A stretch of 64,000 nucleotides of DNA from Extibacter muris (GTDB lineage: Bacteria > Bacillota > Clostridia > Lachnospirales > Lachnospiraceae): positions 1 to 64,000 of the forward strand of contig NZ_SMMX01000007.1 in the NCBI RefSeq assembly GCF_004345005.1, read 5' to 3'. Positions 41,743-50,237 of the stretch are shown piece after piece (position 1 is the stretch's first letter; each line of letters starts with the position of its first letter). The position numbers and the translations under genes were made by a program. The notes beneath the pieces are model-generated. The model worked only from the letters and a program-made list of their open reading frames with translations. It did no database searches and was not told the DNA's origin.

Positions 41743-43059
41743 TCATCCTCCGTGCCTGACCACCTCAAACCGTTCCAGCTTCACACGTTCACTGCCCCCT
41801 ATACCTGCTTTTTGCCTTGCGATATCTATCTGCTCCTCCACCGTGTCGATCCCTTCCAGATTCGGAAGCAGCAGTCCGCGTCTCCAGCCGCTGCTCACGA
41901 TGACGCCATAACGCTTTGCATTCAACATTTCGGGCCCCTCGATCTCTTCTGCCGTCCCCAGTACATCCACGCTGTATGTAAGGTCCGTCAGCTCTTCTTC
42001 CGTTACCGGTTGAAAGCGTGGGTCACGGACACCTGCACTTATGGCATTCTCGATAACCTCTTCCGCCAGGGAAGGCTGCACTCCCTGTATCGTTCCGATG
42101 CACCCCCGCAGCACGCCTCTCTTTTTGAGCGATACGAATGCACCGGCCTTCTGCTTTGTCATCTCATCCGGGAGCCCGGCAGGCACCTCTATCTTCTCTC
42201 CCGTGCGGATATATGTCTCAAGGGCATGCCTCGCAAGATTCACATAGGCATCCTGTCTGCCGGTCACATGATACGTGCACACGCCGTATCCAACGCCGAA
42301 AGGCCCCTCATAAGACAGCCGCGAGGCTTCCACCGCATCTCCTTCCAGAGCGCCGGCCATCACTGTAAATGAGCGGTGTCCGCATTCCCCTGCCTTCCAA
42401 AGCAGCTCTTCCGGCATCTCCAGAAGCCGACCAAAGTCAGCCCTGCCCATAATATCCATTATCTTCCTGTCATACTCCGGCCCCTCTTTCCGGTAGCCAT
42501 ACGGCCCTTCCTCCCTGAGGTAATGAGACAAGTCGCCGCTCGCTATGAATACGACCTTTCTGCCAAGCCGTTCTGCCACCTGCCGTATGTATGCACCGAG
42601 CCTGTAATGGTCTGCAAGCGGCAGCCCAGACAAGCCGATGCGGACAAGTCTGTAGCCACCGTATCGTTCATTTACAAAATACAGCGGTACCATCGTCCCA
42701 TGGTCCAGCTCCCTCTGCCGCTCTCCTTCTGTCCCCGCCGGGAATCCTTCCCTTCCGGCCAGCTCTGCCAGCTCGTCTGTGAACTCCGTGTCATAAGGCA
42801 CCTCAATTTTCACCTGTGCCGCACCGAACTGTCCGAAATCTCCCGCCGCCTCTGTTCCCGGCGATATGTGGAAATAGTCCTGGTGCATCACCACATGGGG
42901 GGACGCCACGACTATCGTATCCGGGCGGATCGATGCAATCTCTTCCGCCACCCGGCGGTAAGCCTCGACCGTACCGGCTATGTCCTGCTCCTGTCCCCGT
43001 CCCACCTCCGGTACGATGAGCGGCGGATGGGGTACCATATACGCTGCTGCTACAGACAT
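41743..43059 (-). CDS. AmmeMemoRadiSam system fusion protein (Memo + AMMECR1)
   Basis: 438 residues in two domains. Residues 1-265 are a Memo/class III extradiol dioxygenase-like domain, with YMVPHPPLIVPEVGRGQEQD, the metal-site His in VVASPHVVMHQDYF, LDHGTMVPLYFVNERYGG and FIASGDLSHYL. Residues 270-438 are an AMMECR1 domain, with VSLKKRGVLRGCIGTIQG, ISAGVRDPRFQPVTEEEL and LLLPNLEGIDTVEEQIDIAR. ATG 43059 follows GGAGGTGGCAAT; upstream frame extension is a shadow of the next gene. The three-part system acts on an unknown substrate, and here its radical SAM part is deleted. Confidence 0.9.
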   Translation of the reverse strand: MSVAAAYMVPHPPLIVPEVGRGQEQDIAGTVEAYRRVAEEIASIRPDTIVVASPHVVMHQDYFHISPGTEAAGDFGQFGAAQVKIEVPYDTEFTDELAELAGREGFPAGTEGERQRELDHGTMVPLYFVNERYGGYRLVRIGLSGLPLADHYRLGAYIRQVAERLGRKVVFIASGDLSHYLREEGPYGYRKEGPEYDRKIMDIMGRADFGRLLEMPEELLWKAGECGHRSFTVMAGALEGDAVEASRLSYEGPFGVGYGVCTYHVTGRQDAYVNLARHALETYIRTGEKIEVPAGLPDEMTKQKAGAFVSLKKRGVLRGCIGTIQGVQPSLAEEVIENAISAGVRDPRFQPVTEEELTDLTYSVDVLGTAEEIEGPEMLNAKRYGVIVSSGWRRGLLLPNLEGIDTVEEQIDIARQKAGIGGSERVKLERFEVVRHGG

Positions 43060-43109
43060 ATTGCCACCTCCTGTCTTTTTCTCCGCAGTTTTCCACTGCG
43101 GCGGTACAT

Positions 43110-44387
43110 CTACTCTTCTACCATAATCTTGATAATCTCTTCGTTCGTCTCCCGCATGCCTTCTTTTCCGAGACGGCCGACATTCTTTATCGTAGCCTCC
43201 ACGCCTTTTGTCACTATGCCGTCGCCGCCATAGAACTGCTGCCCGTTCGTATACATATAGTATCCGAGTATGCCGGCATCCACAGAAGAGGCAATCTTGG
43301 CCGCACACGAAGCCTTGGCTCCGTCGCAGACGATGCCGGACACGATTGCAAGCGCATTCACCACCGTGTGGATCACTTCCTCGTAACCTCCGCTGCACAG
43401 ATAGGCAATCCCGGCCCCCGCGGCGGCTCCGGCGCTGACTGCCCCGCAGTAGGCGGACAGACGCCCGATTCCGGTCTTCTGATGTATGGCCACAAGGTTG
43501 GAAAGGGCAAGTGCACGGTACATCTTGTCTTCCCCCGCCTCCAGTTCTTTCGCATATTCTACGACAGGGATGGAACAAGTGATTCCCTGGTTGCCGCTGC
43601 CCGAGTTGATTACGACCGGAAGCTCGCAGCCATTCATACGGGCATCCGAGCCGGCCGCGGCCTTCGCCTTGGCCCTCGTCTTGATATCGCTGCCGTACGT
43701 GCTCAGAAGCACGCTGCCTATGTTGGCGCCGTAATCCCCCTTCAGCCCTTCTTCCGATATAGCGGTATTATATGTTATCTGCTGGTCCAGCACTTCCCGG
43801 ACATCTTCTATGTCAAGCGACTGGATAAAGTCCCAGATGTCCTCCATGTTCAGTATGCTCCTGTCCGTCAGCCCTTCCTCTTTTTCACCTTCAACAGGGA
43901 TATCCAGAAGCTTTTCCCCGTTCTTTTCGATGAGAACTATATTCGTGTGGTAGTTCGCGATACGGACTTTGGCATAGTCATTCCCTCTATAGACCGTGAT
44001 GATGATGTCAAAGGTAATTCCATTGTCCACATGGACTACTTTCACCTCCGTCCTCTCCAGGAAGGTGCGCATCATACGAATCTCTTCCTCCGACACTTCA
44101 GAGATGACTTCCAGCTCCCTTTCCGCCTTGCCGCCTATAATCCCTGCCGCCGCTGCCGCAGGAATCCCTTTCAGGTGGTTCGTGTTCGGCACTATCACAC
44201 TCTTTACATTCTTGATAATGCTCCCGCTCGCCTCGACAAGCACTTTATCCGGCACTTCCCCAAGTACCTCTCTCGCCCTGGCTGCGGCGTATGCAAGCGC
44301 AATCGGTTCCGTGCACCCCATAGCAGGAACAAGCTCCTCCTTCAGTATCTGTACATACGATCCGTAACTCTTATCCTCTCTTCTCAT
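43110..44387 (-). CDS. cyuA: L-cysteine desulfidase family protein (UPF0597)
   Basis: 425 residues. ELVPAMGCTEPIALAYAAA at the N-terminus, VVINSGSGNQGITCSIPV in the centre, LSAYCGAVSAGAAAGAGIA and VCDGAKASCAAKIASSVDAG at the end match the CyuA/YhaM family. The conserved cysteines (Cys25 and the late ones) bind a 4Fe-4S cluster, as in serine dehydratases. The enzyme splits L-cysteine into pyruvate, ammonia and sulfide. It is 50 bases from the AmrAB gene and 30 from nudC, on the same strand. Confidence 0.92.
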   Translation of the reverse strand: MRREDKSYGSYVQILKEELVPAMGCTEPIALAYAAARAREVLGEVPDKVLVEASGSIIKNVKSVIVPNTNHLKGIPAAAAAGIIGGKAERELEVISEVSEEEIRMMRTFLERTEVKVVHVDNGITFDIIITVYRGNDYAKVRIANYHTNIVLIEKNGEKLLDIPVEGEKEEGLTDRSILNMEDIWDFIQSLDIEDVREVLDQQITYNTAISEEGLKGDYGANIGSVLLSTYGSDIKTRAKAKAAAGSDARMNGCELPVVINSGSGNQGITCSIPVVEYAKELEAGEDKMYRALALSNLVAIHQKTGIGRLSAYCGAVSAGAAAGAGIAYLCSGGYEEVIHTVVNALAIVSGIVCDGAKASCAAKIASSVDAGILGYYMYTNGQQFYGGDGIVTKGVEATIKNVGRLGKEGMRETNEEIIKIMVEE

Positions 44388-44417
44388 ACCTCATCCTCCG
44401 TTTTTATCTTTCTGCCA

Positions 44418-45257
44418 CTACATCTCTCCGTTTTTAAACCTCATGATCATCTCGTTCGTAAGACTCAGCCCTGTGGCTGTCACTGGAATATCCTCCCGCT
44501 CGAACCACTCTGCCAGAGCCAGCTCATCTTCATCAAGCGTAATGGCGCCATCCCCGTCCAGCTCGGCGTAAAAGCCCAAAAGGAGCGTGTCTGAAAAGGA
44601 CCACGGCTGGCTTTTATAATATGTAATGTTCTTCACCTTAAGCCCTACTTCCTCCATGACCTCGCGCCGAACCGTCTCTTCTATCGTCTCCCCGATCTCG
44701 GCAAAGCCGGCCAGCAGCGCATATTTCTTGAACTCCCGGTTCGCATACTTAGACATCAGCAGACGGTTCCCGTGCGTCAGGCCGATGATGACCGCCGGCA
44801 TGATCTTCGGATATTCCATATTGCCGCATGAAGGGCACTTAAGCATACGCTCCTTCCCATCTTGTTCTGTTCTGCTGCCGCATCTCCCGCAGAACCTGTG
44901 TCCGCTGTACCAACGGTACAGCTGGGCTCCGGTAATCCCCGCAAATGCTAAGTGCCGCGGCATCGCAGTGCGGAATATCTCCGTATCTTCCAGCGTAAGA
45001 TCCCCTGATTCGTAGAAGCCGATTCCCTCCCCGAGGTAAAAGCGCTGCCCGTCTATAGAAAACAGATACGTATAGTCCTCATACAGCCCTTCCGTATACG
45101 GTTCCATCTCCTGGAAGGTGGGGAAGGCTATCCCATCCTGTCCGTCCTTCCTCACAAGCACTTTCCGTCCACTGTAGCACAATAGAAAACTCGCGCCGTC
45201 CGGCGCCTCTGGCTTGTACGCATTGGAAAACCGGCACGGCTCAATGTCCTGTATCAT
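44418..45257 (-). CDS. nudC: NAD(+) diphosphatase (NudC type Nudix hydrolase)
   Basis: 279 residues. A zinc ribbon (FCGRCGSRTEQ, then CPSCGNMEYPKIMPAVI) precedes the Nudix box GFAEIGETIEETVRREVMEE, and the SQPWSFSDTLLLGFYAE segment marks NADH pyrophosphatases. It cleaves NAD(H) to NMN(H) and AMP, and related enzymes decap NAD-RNA. The N-terminal third is the variable domain. It is the first gene of a short same-strand group with the cysteine desulfidase gene. Confidence 0.93.
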   Translation of the reverse strand: MIQDIEPCRFSNAYKPEAPDGASFLLCYSGRKVLVRKDGQDGIAFPTFQEMEPYTEGLYEDYTYLFSIDGQRFYLGEGIGFYESGDLTLEDTEIFRTAMPRHLAFAGITGAQLYRWYSGHRFCGRCGSRTEQDGKERMLKCPSCGNMEYPKIMPAVIIGLTHGNRLLMSKYANREFKKYALLAGFAEIGETIEETVRREVMEEVGLKVKNITYYKSQPWSFSDTLLLGFYAELDGDGAITLDEDELALAEWFEREDIPVTATGLSLTNEMIMRFKNGEM

Positions 45258-45347
45258 TATCCTTGCTCTCCTTTTACATTGTATTTCCTAATCCATTATA
45301 CCTTAACAACCGCCGAATGTTCAATACGTATCTCCTATATCAAAAAA

Positions 45348-45360
45348 GGGGCCAGACCCC
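45348..45360. repeat. GGGGCCAGACCCC near-palindrome
   Basis: A short inverted repeat between nudC and the kinase-like gene, similar to the GGGGTCTGACCCC palindromes elsewhere in the window. Confidence 0.5.
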
Positions 45361-45397
45361 CATGCACAGGAATCCCGCCCTTCACATATTCATATAG

Positions 45398-46021
45398 CTA
45401 TCCGATGCCTTCAAACAGAACAACGAGAATATCTACCGCCTTGCCAAGCCCAAGACGGCTCACATTGAGGACAAGCTGATAGGAAGACGCTTTCCCCCAG
45501 TCCTCTCCCGTATTAGTCTCGTAATAGTATTTTCTCTCCCGGTCAATCTTCTTAATCTTTTCAGCCGCCTTACGCTCCGGCATCTCCTGCAGCTGCGACA
45601 CTCTCTTGACCCGGTCTTCCTTATCCGCACAGATGAACACGCTGATACAGTTCGGACAGTCCTGAAGGACATAGTCCGCGCACCTGCCCACAATCACGCA
45701 GGGGCTTCTCTTTGCCAGCCTGCGGATGATCTCGGACTGCGCCTTATAAACCCGCTCGCTGAGCGGCCGCATATAATCTTCAGCGTTCATGTAAGCTACG
45801 TAATCTCCAGGCCCTGTGATATAAGATGCCAGAAAGCTGCTGAGCGCGGTCTCATCTACCTCTCTTGCGGCCTCCTCGCTGATATCCAGCTCCTTCGCAG
45901 CCATCTCCACCAGATTGTGGTCATAAAGCGGAATATCCAGCCTCTTGGCCAGACGCATGCCTATCTCACGCCCCCCGCTTCCACATTGACGCCCGATTGT
46001 AATGATAACATTATCCGTCAT
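45398..46021 (-). CDS. Cytidylate kinase-like family protein
   Basis: About 207 residues. VIITIGRQCGSGGREIGMRL is the P-loop variant (GRQCGSGGREIG) of the cytidylate_kin2 family. LDIPLYDHNLVEMAAKELDI, SPCVIVGRCADYVL and a lid region (EKIKKIDRERKYYYETNTGE) follow. It is not the housekeeping Cmk, which lacks this N-terminal pattern. The true substrate is uncertain. ATG 46021 lies nine bases behind GGGAG. Confidence 0.88.
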   Translation of the reverse strand: MTDNVIITIGRQCGSGGREIGMRLAKRLDIPLYDHNLVEMAAKELDISEEAAREVDETALSSFLASYITGPGDYVAYMNAEDYMRPLSERVYKAQSEIIRRLAKRSPCVIVGRCADYVLQDCPNCISVFICADKEDRVKRVSQLQEMPERKAAEKIKKIDRERKYYYETNTGEDWGKASSYQLVLNVSRLGLGKAVDILVVLFEGIG

Positions 46022-46117
46022 ACTGCCCACTCCTTCCCTTCAGCCAATAACAATACATATCCGTCCAGTTCTCTTATCTATATTATACCTCTTCGGGGAA
46101 TGATTTCCAATAGCGGA

Positions 46118-46627
46118 TCACTTCTCAAGCACCCTTATCCTGTCGATGATAAACTGCTCCACGTCCTCCTTCTTCATCCTGAGGGCGACTGCCAGTTCCC
46201 CATACAGGTTGTCTTCCGCCAGGTGCAGAAACCGCTCGTCTCCCGCTGTAACTTTCTTACCCTGTGCGATTCGGGTCTGCCTGCGGTAATAGATCGTCTT
46301 GATGATCTTTACCCATTCGCGGCAGTCATACTTATAGAGGGCCTCCTTAAACGAAAGCTCCCTCTTCTTTTCATCCTGGATCCACAGCGCGTCGATATCC
46401 TTTATATCGTCTACCAGTTCATTGGCATGCTCTCTCGATATGACAGGACGCATGATGATCTTGTCATTATCCACAGGCACATAGGTCCTGCTGTTGCTGT
46501 CATATACAGGCACGAGCGTATAATACAGCCTCTTTTTTACAGCGCCGCTGATATCAATCGGCCCTATGGCCTCCACGGTACACACGCCATATTTTCCACA
46601 GATGATGTGGTCTCCTATCTGGAACAT
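46118..46627 (-). CDS. CarD family transcriptional regulator
   Basis: About 169 residues. The N-terminal Tudor-like RNA polymerase interaction domain (FQIGDHIICGKYGVCTVEAI, then KRLYYTLVPVYDSNSRTYVP) is followed by a helical DNA-binding part (DRRYLHL-like: TAGDERFLHLAEDNLYGELA). ATG 46627 has TAGGAG seven bases upstream; the 31 extra residues of the longer frame are not family-like. CarD proteins stabilise open promoter complexes. It stands alone behind the feoB terminator. Confidence 0.9.
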   Translation of the reverse strand: MFQIGDHIICGKYGVCTVEAIGPIDISGAVKKRLYYTLVPVYDSNSRTYVPVDNDKIIMRPVISREHANELVDDIKDIDALWIQDEKKRELSFKEALYKYDCREWVKIIKTIYYRRQTRIAQGKKVTAGDERFLHLAEDNLYGELAVALRMKKEDVEQFIIDRIRVLEK

Positions 46628-46668
46628 CCTATCACTCCTATCTCTCAGATAACACCAGGCGTTACAAA

Positions 46669-46705
46669 AATGCCAGAAGAACACGCAGCATTCTTCTGAC
46701 ATTTC
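46669..46705 (-). terminator. Terminator after feoB
   Basis: On the minus strand AATGTCAGAAGAA pairs with TTCTTCTGGCATT around nine bases and is followed by TTTG. It lies between feoB and carD. Confidence 0.75.
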
Positions 46706-46835
46706 CCCTTCATTGTTCACCTTTATTTTACTACCTTGCGCCCAAATTTTCTAACTATTTTTTTCCTAGTCTTCTTTTTTTCAGTATAATGCACAACTTG
46801 CAGGCCTTCACCTTTTGTTACATTTTACCATATTG

Positions 46836-48995
46836 TCACATCACGAGCAGCGCAGCCCGGGACACGAGAAAGCAGAACAGCATCCCGGTCACCGTCGGGA
46901 TGAGGAAGGCTGCTGCCATCCATTTGAATCCCCCCGTCTCTTTCCGTATCGTAAGCAGCGTTGTGGAGCACGGCCAGTGCATGAGGGAAAACAGCATCGT
47001 GCAGACAGCTGTGACCCACGTCCAGCCATTGTCTACAAAGAGCTGGTGCATCTGCGTCAGGCTATCCATCTCCAGAATGCTTCCCTGGGCCGTATATGCC
47101 ATGATGATAATCGGCACTACAATCTCATTGGCCGGAAATCCAAGTATGAACGCCATAAGGATTACCCCATCAAGTCCCAGGAGCCTGGCAAACGGGTTGA
47201 GAAAGTCACAGCAGTGTGTCAGCAGGCTCACGCCGCCTGCATCCACATTGGCCAGCAGCCATATGACGAGTCCGGCCGGCGCCGCCACGACAACCGCCCG
47301 GCCAAGGACGAACAGCGTCCTGTCAAAGATAGAGCGGACGACTACCTTCCCAATCTGCGGACGTCTGTACGGAGGCAGCTCTAACGTAAAGGAGGACGGG
47401 ATTCCTTTCAGCATCGTCTTGGATAATACTCCCGAGACAAGAAAGGTCATCAACACGCCAAGCACGATTACGGCAGTCAGCATAAGCGCCGCCAGAAGCG
47501 TCGCCCCCGGTCCTCTTTCTGTCCCGATAAAGAACATCGTTATCAGTGCTATCAATGTCGGAAACCTTCCGTTGCATGGCACGAAATTGTTCGTAAGCAT
47601 TGCAATCAGCCGTTCCCTGGGAGAGTCGATGATGCGGCAGCCGACGATGCCCGCCGCATTGCATCCGAATCCCATGCACATGGTCAAGGCCTGCTTGCCG
47701 CAGGCACGGCATCTTTTAAACGGTTTGTCAAGATTGTACGCCACCCTTGGCAGATATCCTGCATCCTCCAGCAAAGTGAACAGCGGAAAAAAGATGGCCA
47801 TAGGCGGCAGCATGACTGACACGACCCATGCCAGCACCCGGTACACGCCTTGTATGAGCATTCCGGTTATCCAGCCTGGAACCTGCATATGTACACACAG
47901 CTCCATCAGCCTATCCTGTATCCAGAACAGCCCCTGGGAAAGAAGCTGCGAGGGATAATTGGCGCCGGTTATGGTCAGCCAGAGGACGAATGCCAGAAGT
48001 GCAATCATGACAGGATATCCTGTTCTTCGGCTGGTCAGGATGGTATCCAGCTTTTTGTCCATGCCACGGTAGCCTCTTCCCCCGCATTGTACCGCCGCCT
48101 TGCCGATAGCCTCTGCCTGCCTTACGATAGCCGATACGATCTTATCTTTCAGCACGTTCCTGTCAATCCCCTTCTCTTTCAGCAGGGCATATGCTTCCTT
48201 CAGGGCTGCAGCTGTGGCGTCATCTTTCATGATATCTGTTCCGAACGCTTCCTCCAGCTCTTTCAGAAGCGATTCGTCACCTTCCAGCAGCTTCAGGGCC
48301 AGCCACTTTGCCGATGGGCCTTTCCGCCCGCTTCTTTTTATCATGTCTGCGGCGGCCGGCATGACGAGAGCCGCCGCCTGCTCTACCTCCTCCGGATAGC
48401 TGATTACGACCGGAGTGCGGTTCCCGCCTTTCCCGTCTGCCACATCATCCATCACGGCAAGAAGGGCATCCAGGCTCCTCCTCTCCCGCGCCACCGCTCC
48501 CACGACCGGAACGCCCAGCCTGTTTTCCAGTTGCTCAAGATCGACCCGGATGTGCTTTCTTTTTGCTTCATCCAGAAGATTGACACAGACGATGACATGA
48601 TTGCATATCTCGATCGTCTGCAGCACAAGGTTCAGGTTCCGCTCCAGACATGTGGCGTCACAGACGACGACCACTTCATCGGCGCCCCCGAAACAGATGA
48701 AGTTGCGTGCGACCTCTTCTTCCGCCGAATGGGCCATGAGCGAATATGTGCCGGGGATATCCACCAGTACATAAGAATGCCGGTTCGTACCGCATAGGCC
48801 CTGGGCATTGGCCACCGTCTTGCCCGGCCAGTTTCCCGTATGCTGATTCAGGCCCGTAAGACCGTTGAACACCGTACTCTTTCCCACATTCGGATTACCG
48901 GCCAGGGCAACCACCTTTGCGTCCTTGGACGGCTTTCTGATAATCAGCTCTTTGTCCGCCGCCCCTTTCCCTGTCGAATTAATCGTAAGTCCCAT
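46836..48995 (-). CDS. feoB: Ferrous iron transport protein B
   Basis: 719 residues. The N-terminal G domain has G1 GNPNVGKSTVFNGLTG, G3 DIPGTY and G4 NLLDEAKRK. The membrane part contains the two Gate motifs (LFTLLEDAGYLPRVAYNLDK and MGFGCNAAGIVGCRIIDSPR) and NNFVPCNGRFPTLIALITMF. It imports Fe2+ under anaerobic conditions. feoA precedes it by eight bases, and a DtxR-type regulator is divergent. Confidence 0.97.
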   Translation of the reverse strand: MGLTINSTGKGAADKELIIRKPSKDAKVVALAGNPNVGKSTVFNGLTGLNQHTGNWPGKTVANAQGLCGTNRHSYVLVDIPGTYSLMAHSAEEEVARNFICFGGADEVVVVCDATCLERNLNLVLQTIEICNHVIVCVNLLDEAKRKHIRVDLEQLENRLGVPVVGAVARERRSLDALLAVMDDVADGKGGNRTPVVISYPEEVEQAAALVMPAAADMIKRSGRKGPSAKWLALKLLEGDESLLKELEEAFGTDIMKDDATAAALKEAYALLKEKGIDRNVLKDKIVSAIVRQAEAIGKAAVQCGGRGYRGMDKKLDTILTSRRTGYPVMIALLAFVLWLTITGANYPSQLLSQGLFWIQDRLMELCVHMQVPGWITGMLIQGVYRVLAWVVSVMLPPMAIFFPLFTLLEDAGYLPRVAYNLDKPFKRCRACGKQALTMCMGFGCNAAGIVGCRIIDSPRERLIAMLTNNFVPCNGRFPTLIALITMFFIGTERGPGATLLAALMLTAVIVLGVLMTFLVSGVLSKTMLKGIPSSFTLELPPYRRPQIGKVVVRSIFDRTLFVLGRAVVVAAPAGLVIWLLANVDAGGVSLLTHCCDFLNPFARLLGLDGVILMAFILGFPANEIVVPIIIMAYTAQGSILEMDSLTQMHQLFVDNGWTWVTAVCTMLFSLMHWPCSTTLLTIRKETGGFKWMAAAFLIPTVTGMLFCFLVSRAALLVM

Positions 48996-49003
48996 CTATG
49001 TCA

Positions 49004-49243
49004 TCACCTCTGTTCATGGATTGTTATGCGAGTGCTGTCTTCCGATCGGATAGCTATCACCGCTCCCCGTATCAGATAAGCGGACGGATCCCCTCCCGGA
49101 CTGCGTCCGACACATTCTACGAGGGTCCCTTCCACCAGTCCGATGTCCAGAAGGCGCCTGCGGATACTTCCATCTGACAGGAGCTCTTTTACAACTGCGG
49201 TCTGACCTGGTTCTATTTCATTCAGACATGCTTCCCTGTTCAT
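49004..49243 (-). CDS. feoA: Ferrous iron transport protein A
   Basis: About 79 residues with the SH3-like FeoA fold: LNEIEPGQTAVVKELLSDGS, RRRLLDIGLVEGTLVECVGR and PSAYLIRGAVIAIRSEDSTR. It regulates FeoB. ATG 49243 is eight bases after GATGGTGG; the eight residues in front are not family-like. Confidence 0.93.
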   Translation of the reverse strand: MNREACLNEIEPGQTAVVKELLSDGSIRRRLLDIGLVEGTLVECVGRSPGGDPSAYLIRGAVIAIRSEDSTRITIHEQR

Positions 49244-49267
49244 AAAATACACCACCATCTCATACAA

Positions 49268-49291
49268 TTTAGTCTAAGGAAACTTTCTTTC
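49268..49291. promoter_or_regulatory. Candidate DtxR-type operator between feoA and its regulator
   Basis: TTTAGTCTAAGGAAACTTTC resembles half and full sites of iron-responsive DtxR-family boxes, and lies in the 109 bp between feoA and the divergent regulator gene. A second, weaker similarity could not be found. Confidence 0.45.
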
Positions 49292-49352
49292 CTACTACCA
49301 GAATATTGAAAAACTTATATTTGGTTACAAATTTTATGATAGGGGACACAGA

Positions 49353-49772
49353 ATGGAAGATAACTTCTATACGCAGAAAGGGTATGAGCTGAACTGCCAT
49401 GAAGACTTGACGGCATCCATGGAAGATTATCTGGAGATGATATGCCGGATGCTGCTGGAAAAGGATGTGGTCCGGATACAGGAGCTCTCCTCTTGGCTGC
49501 ACGTAAAACCGTCCTCCGCCTCCAAGATGGTCGGGACGCTGAAGGAGAAAGGATATATCCAGTTTGAGAAATATGGATATCTGACCGCTACCGCCAAAGG
49601 CCGGGAGGCGGGCAATTATCTGCTTTACCGCCACGAAGTGCTGCACCGCTTCCTCTGCCTTTTGAACGGCACGGAAAATGAACTGGAGCAGGTAGAGAAA
49701 ATTGAGCATTATATAGATAAAAATACGATAGAAAATCTGGCACAGCTTATCGACCGGCTTACACAATTCTAA
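49353..49772 (+). CDS. DtxR/MntR family metal-dependent regulator
   Basis: 139 residues. The winged helix (IQELSSWLHVKPSSASKMVG, then GYIQFEKYGYLTATAKGREA) and the dimerisation domain with metal-binding residues (YRHEVLHRFLC, then EHYIDKNTIENLAQLIDRL) are present, without the C-terminal SH3 domain, as in MntR. Its divergence from feoAB suggests Fe2+ control of that operon. The ligands cannot distinguish iron from manganese. Confidence 0.9.
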   Translation: MEDNFYTQKGYELNCHEDLTASMEDYLEMICRMLLEKDVVRIQELSSWLHVKPSSASKMVGTLKEKGYIQFEKYGYLTATAKGREAGNYLLYRHEVLHRFLCLLNGTENELEQVEKIEHYIDKNTIENLAQLIDRLTQF

Positions 49773-49817
49773 AAGTCCCGAAACCAGTTTCACGAATAAC
49801 CGGTCCCGGGACTTTCT
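49771..49817. terminator. Bidirectional terminator
   Basis: AAAGTCCCG and CGGGACTTT, with a smaller inner stem (ACCAGT/ACCGGT region), stand between two convergent genes and can end both. Confidence 0.7.
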
Positions 49818-49849
49818 GCACTTTTATCCGTCCTATCTGAGGGACGCTT

Positions 49850-50206
49850 TTACGTCAGCACTTCCTGCCACTCCTGCTCTTTAAAGCCGGCGGCGACAAA
49901 GTCCTCGCCGATGAGCAGCGGACGCTTTACGAGCATCCCGTCTGTAGACAGGATTTCATACTGTTCTTTCTCGCTCATCTCAGGAAGCCTGTCTTTTAAT
50001 CCGAGCTCTCTATATTTCATCCCGCTCGTGTTGAAAAAACGCTTCAGCGGAAGCTTGCTTCTTTTCTGCCATTCTTCCAGTTCCGCAGCGGTAGGATTTT
50101 CCTCGATGATATGCCTCGCTTCAAATGCTATGCCGTTGTCCTCCAGCCATTTCCTGGCCCTTCTGCATGTGGAACACTTTGGATATTCTAAAAATAGTAC
50201 ACTCAT
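49850..50206 (-). CDS. ArsC/Spx-like family protein
   Basis: 118 residues with a thioredoxin-like ArsC fold. FLEYPKCSTCRRARKWLEDN carries CSTC (Cys11, Cys14), and RFFNTSGMKYRELGLKDRLP and STDGMLVKRPLLIGEDFVAA complete the pattern. The CxxC form is shared by Spx, MgsR and YffB-like proteins. There is no arsenic operon here, so arsenate reduction is not certain. It is next to cysK on the same strand (31 bases). Confidence 0.88.
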   Translation of the reverse strand: MSVLFLEYPKCSTCRRARKWLEDNGIAFEARHIIEENPTAAELEEWQKRSKLPLKRFFNTSGMKYRELGLKDRLPEMSEKEQYEILSTDGMLVKRPLLIGEDFVAAGFKEQEWQEVLT

Positions 50207-50237
50207 AGTCTTATCTCCTTTTATCGTCCTGTCCTTT

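Noticed and set aside
43060-43578. N-terminal extension of the Memo-AMMECR1 protein by about 170 residues
   Set aside because: The extra residues are a shadow of the cysteine desulfidase gene; a strong ribosome binding site stands before ATG 43059.
43368-44594. 408-residue plus-strand frame
   Set aside because: It is antisense to the well conserved cysteine desulfidase gene.
46789-47958. 389-residue plus-strand frame
   Set aside because: It lies opposite feoB, whose protein is fully conserved, and has no ribosome binding site.
49850-50206. Arsenate reductase in an arsenic operon
   Set aside because: No arsR, arsB or acr3 gene is near; the CxxC pattern fits the broader Spx/ArsC-like family.
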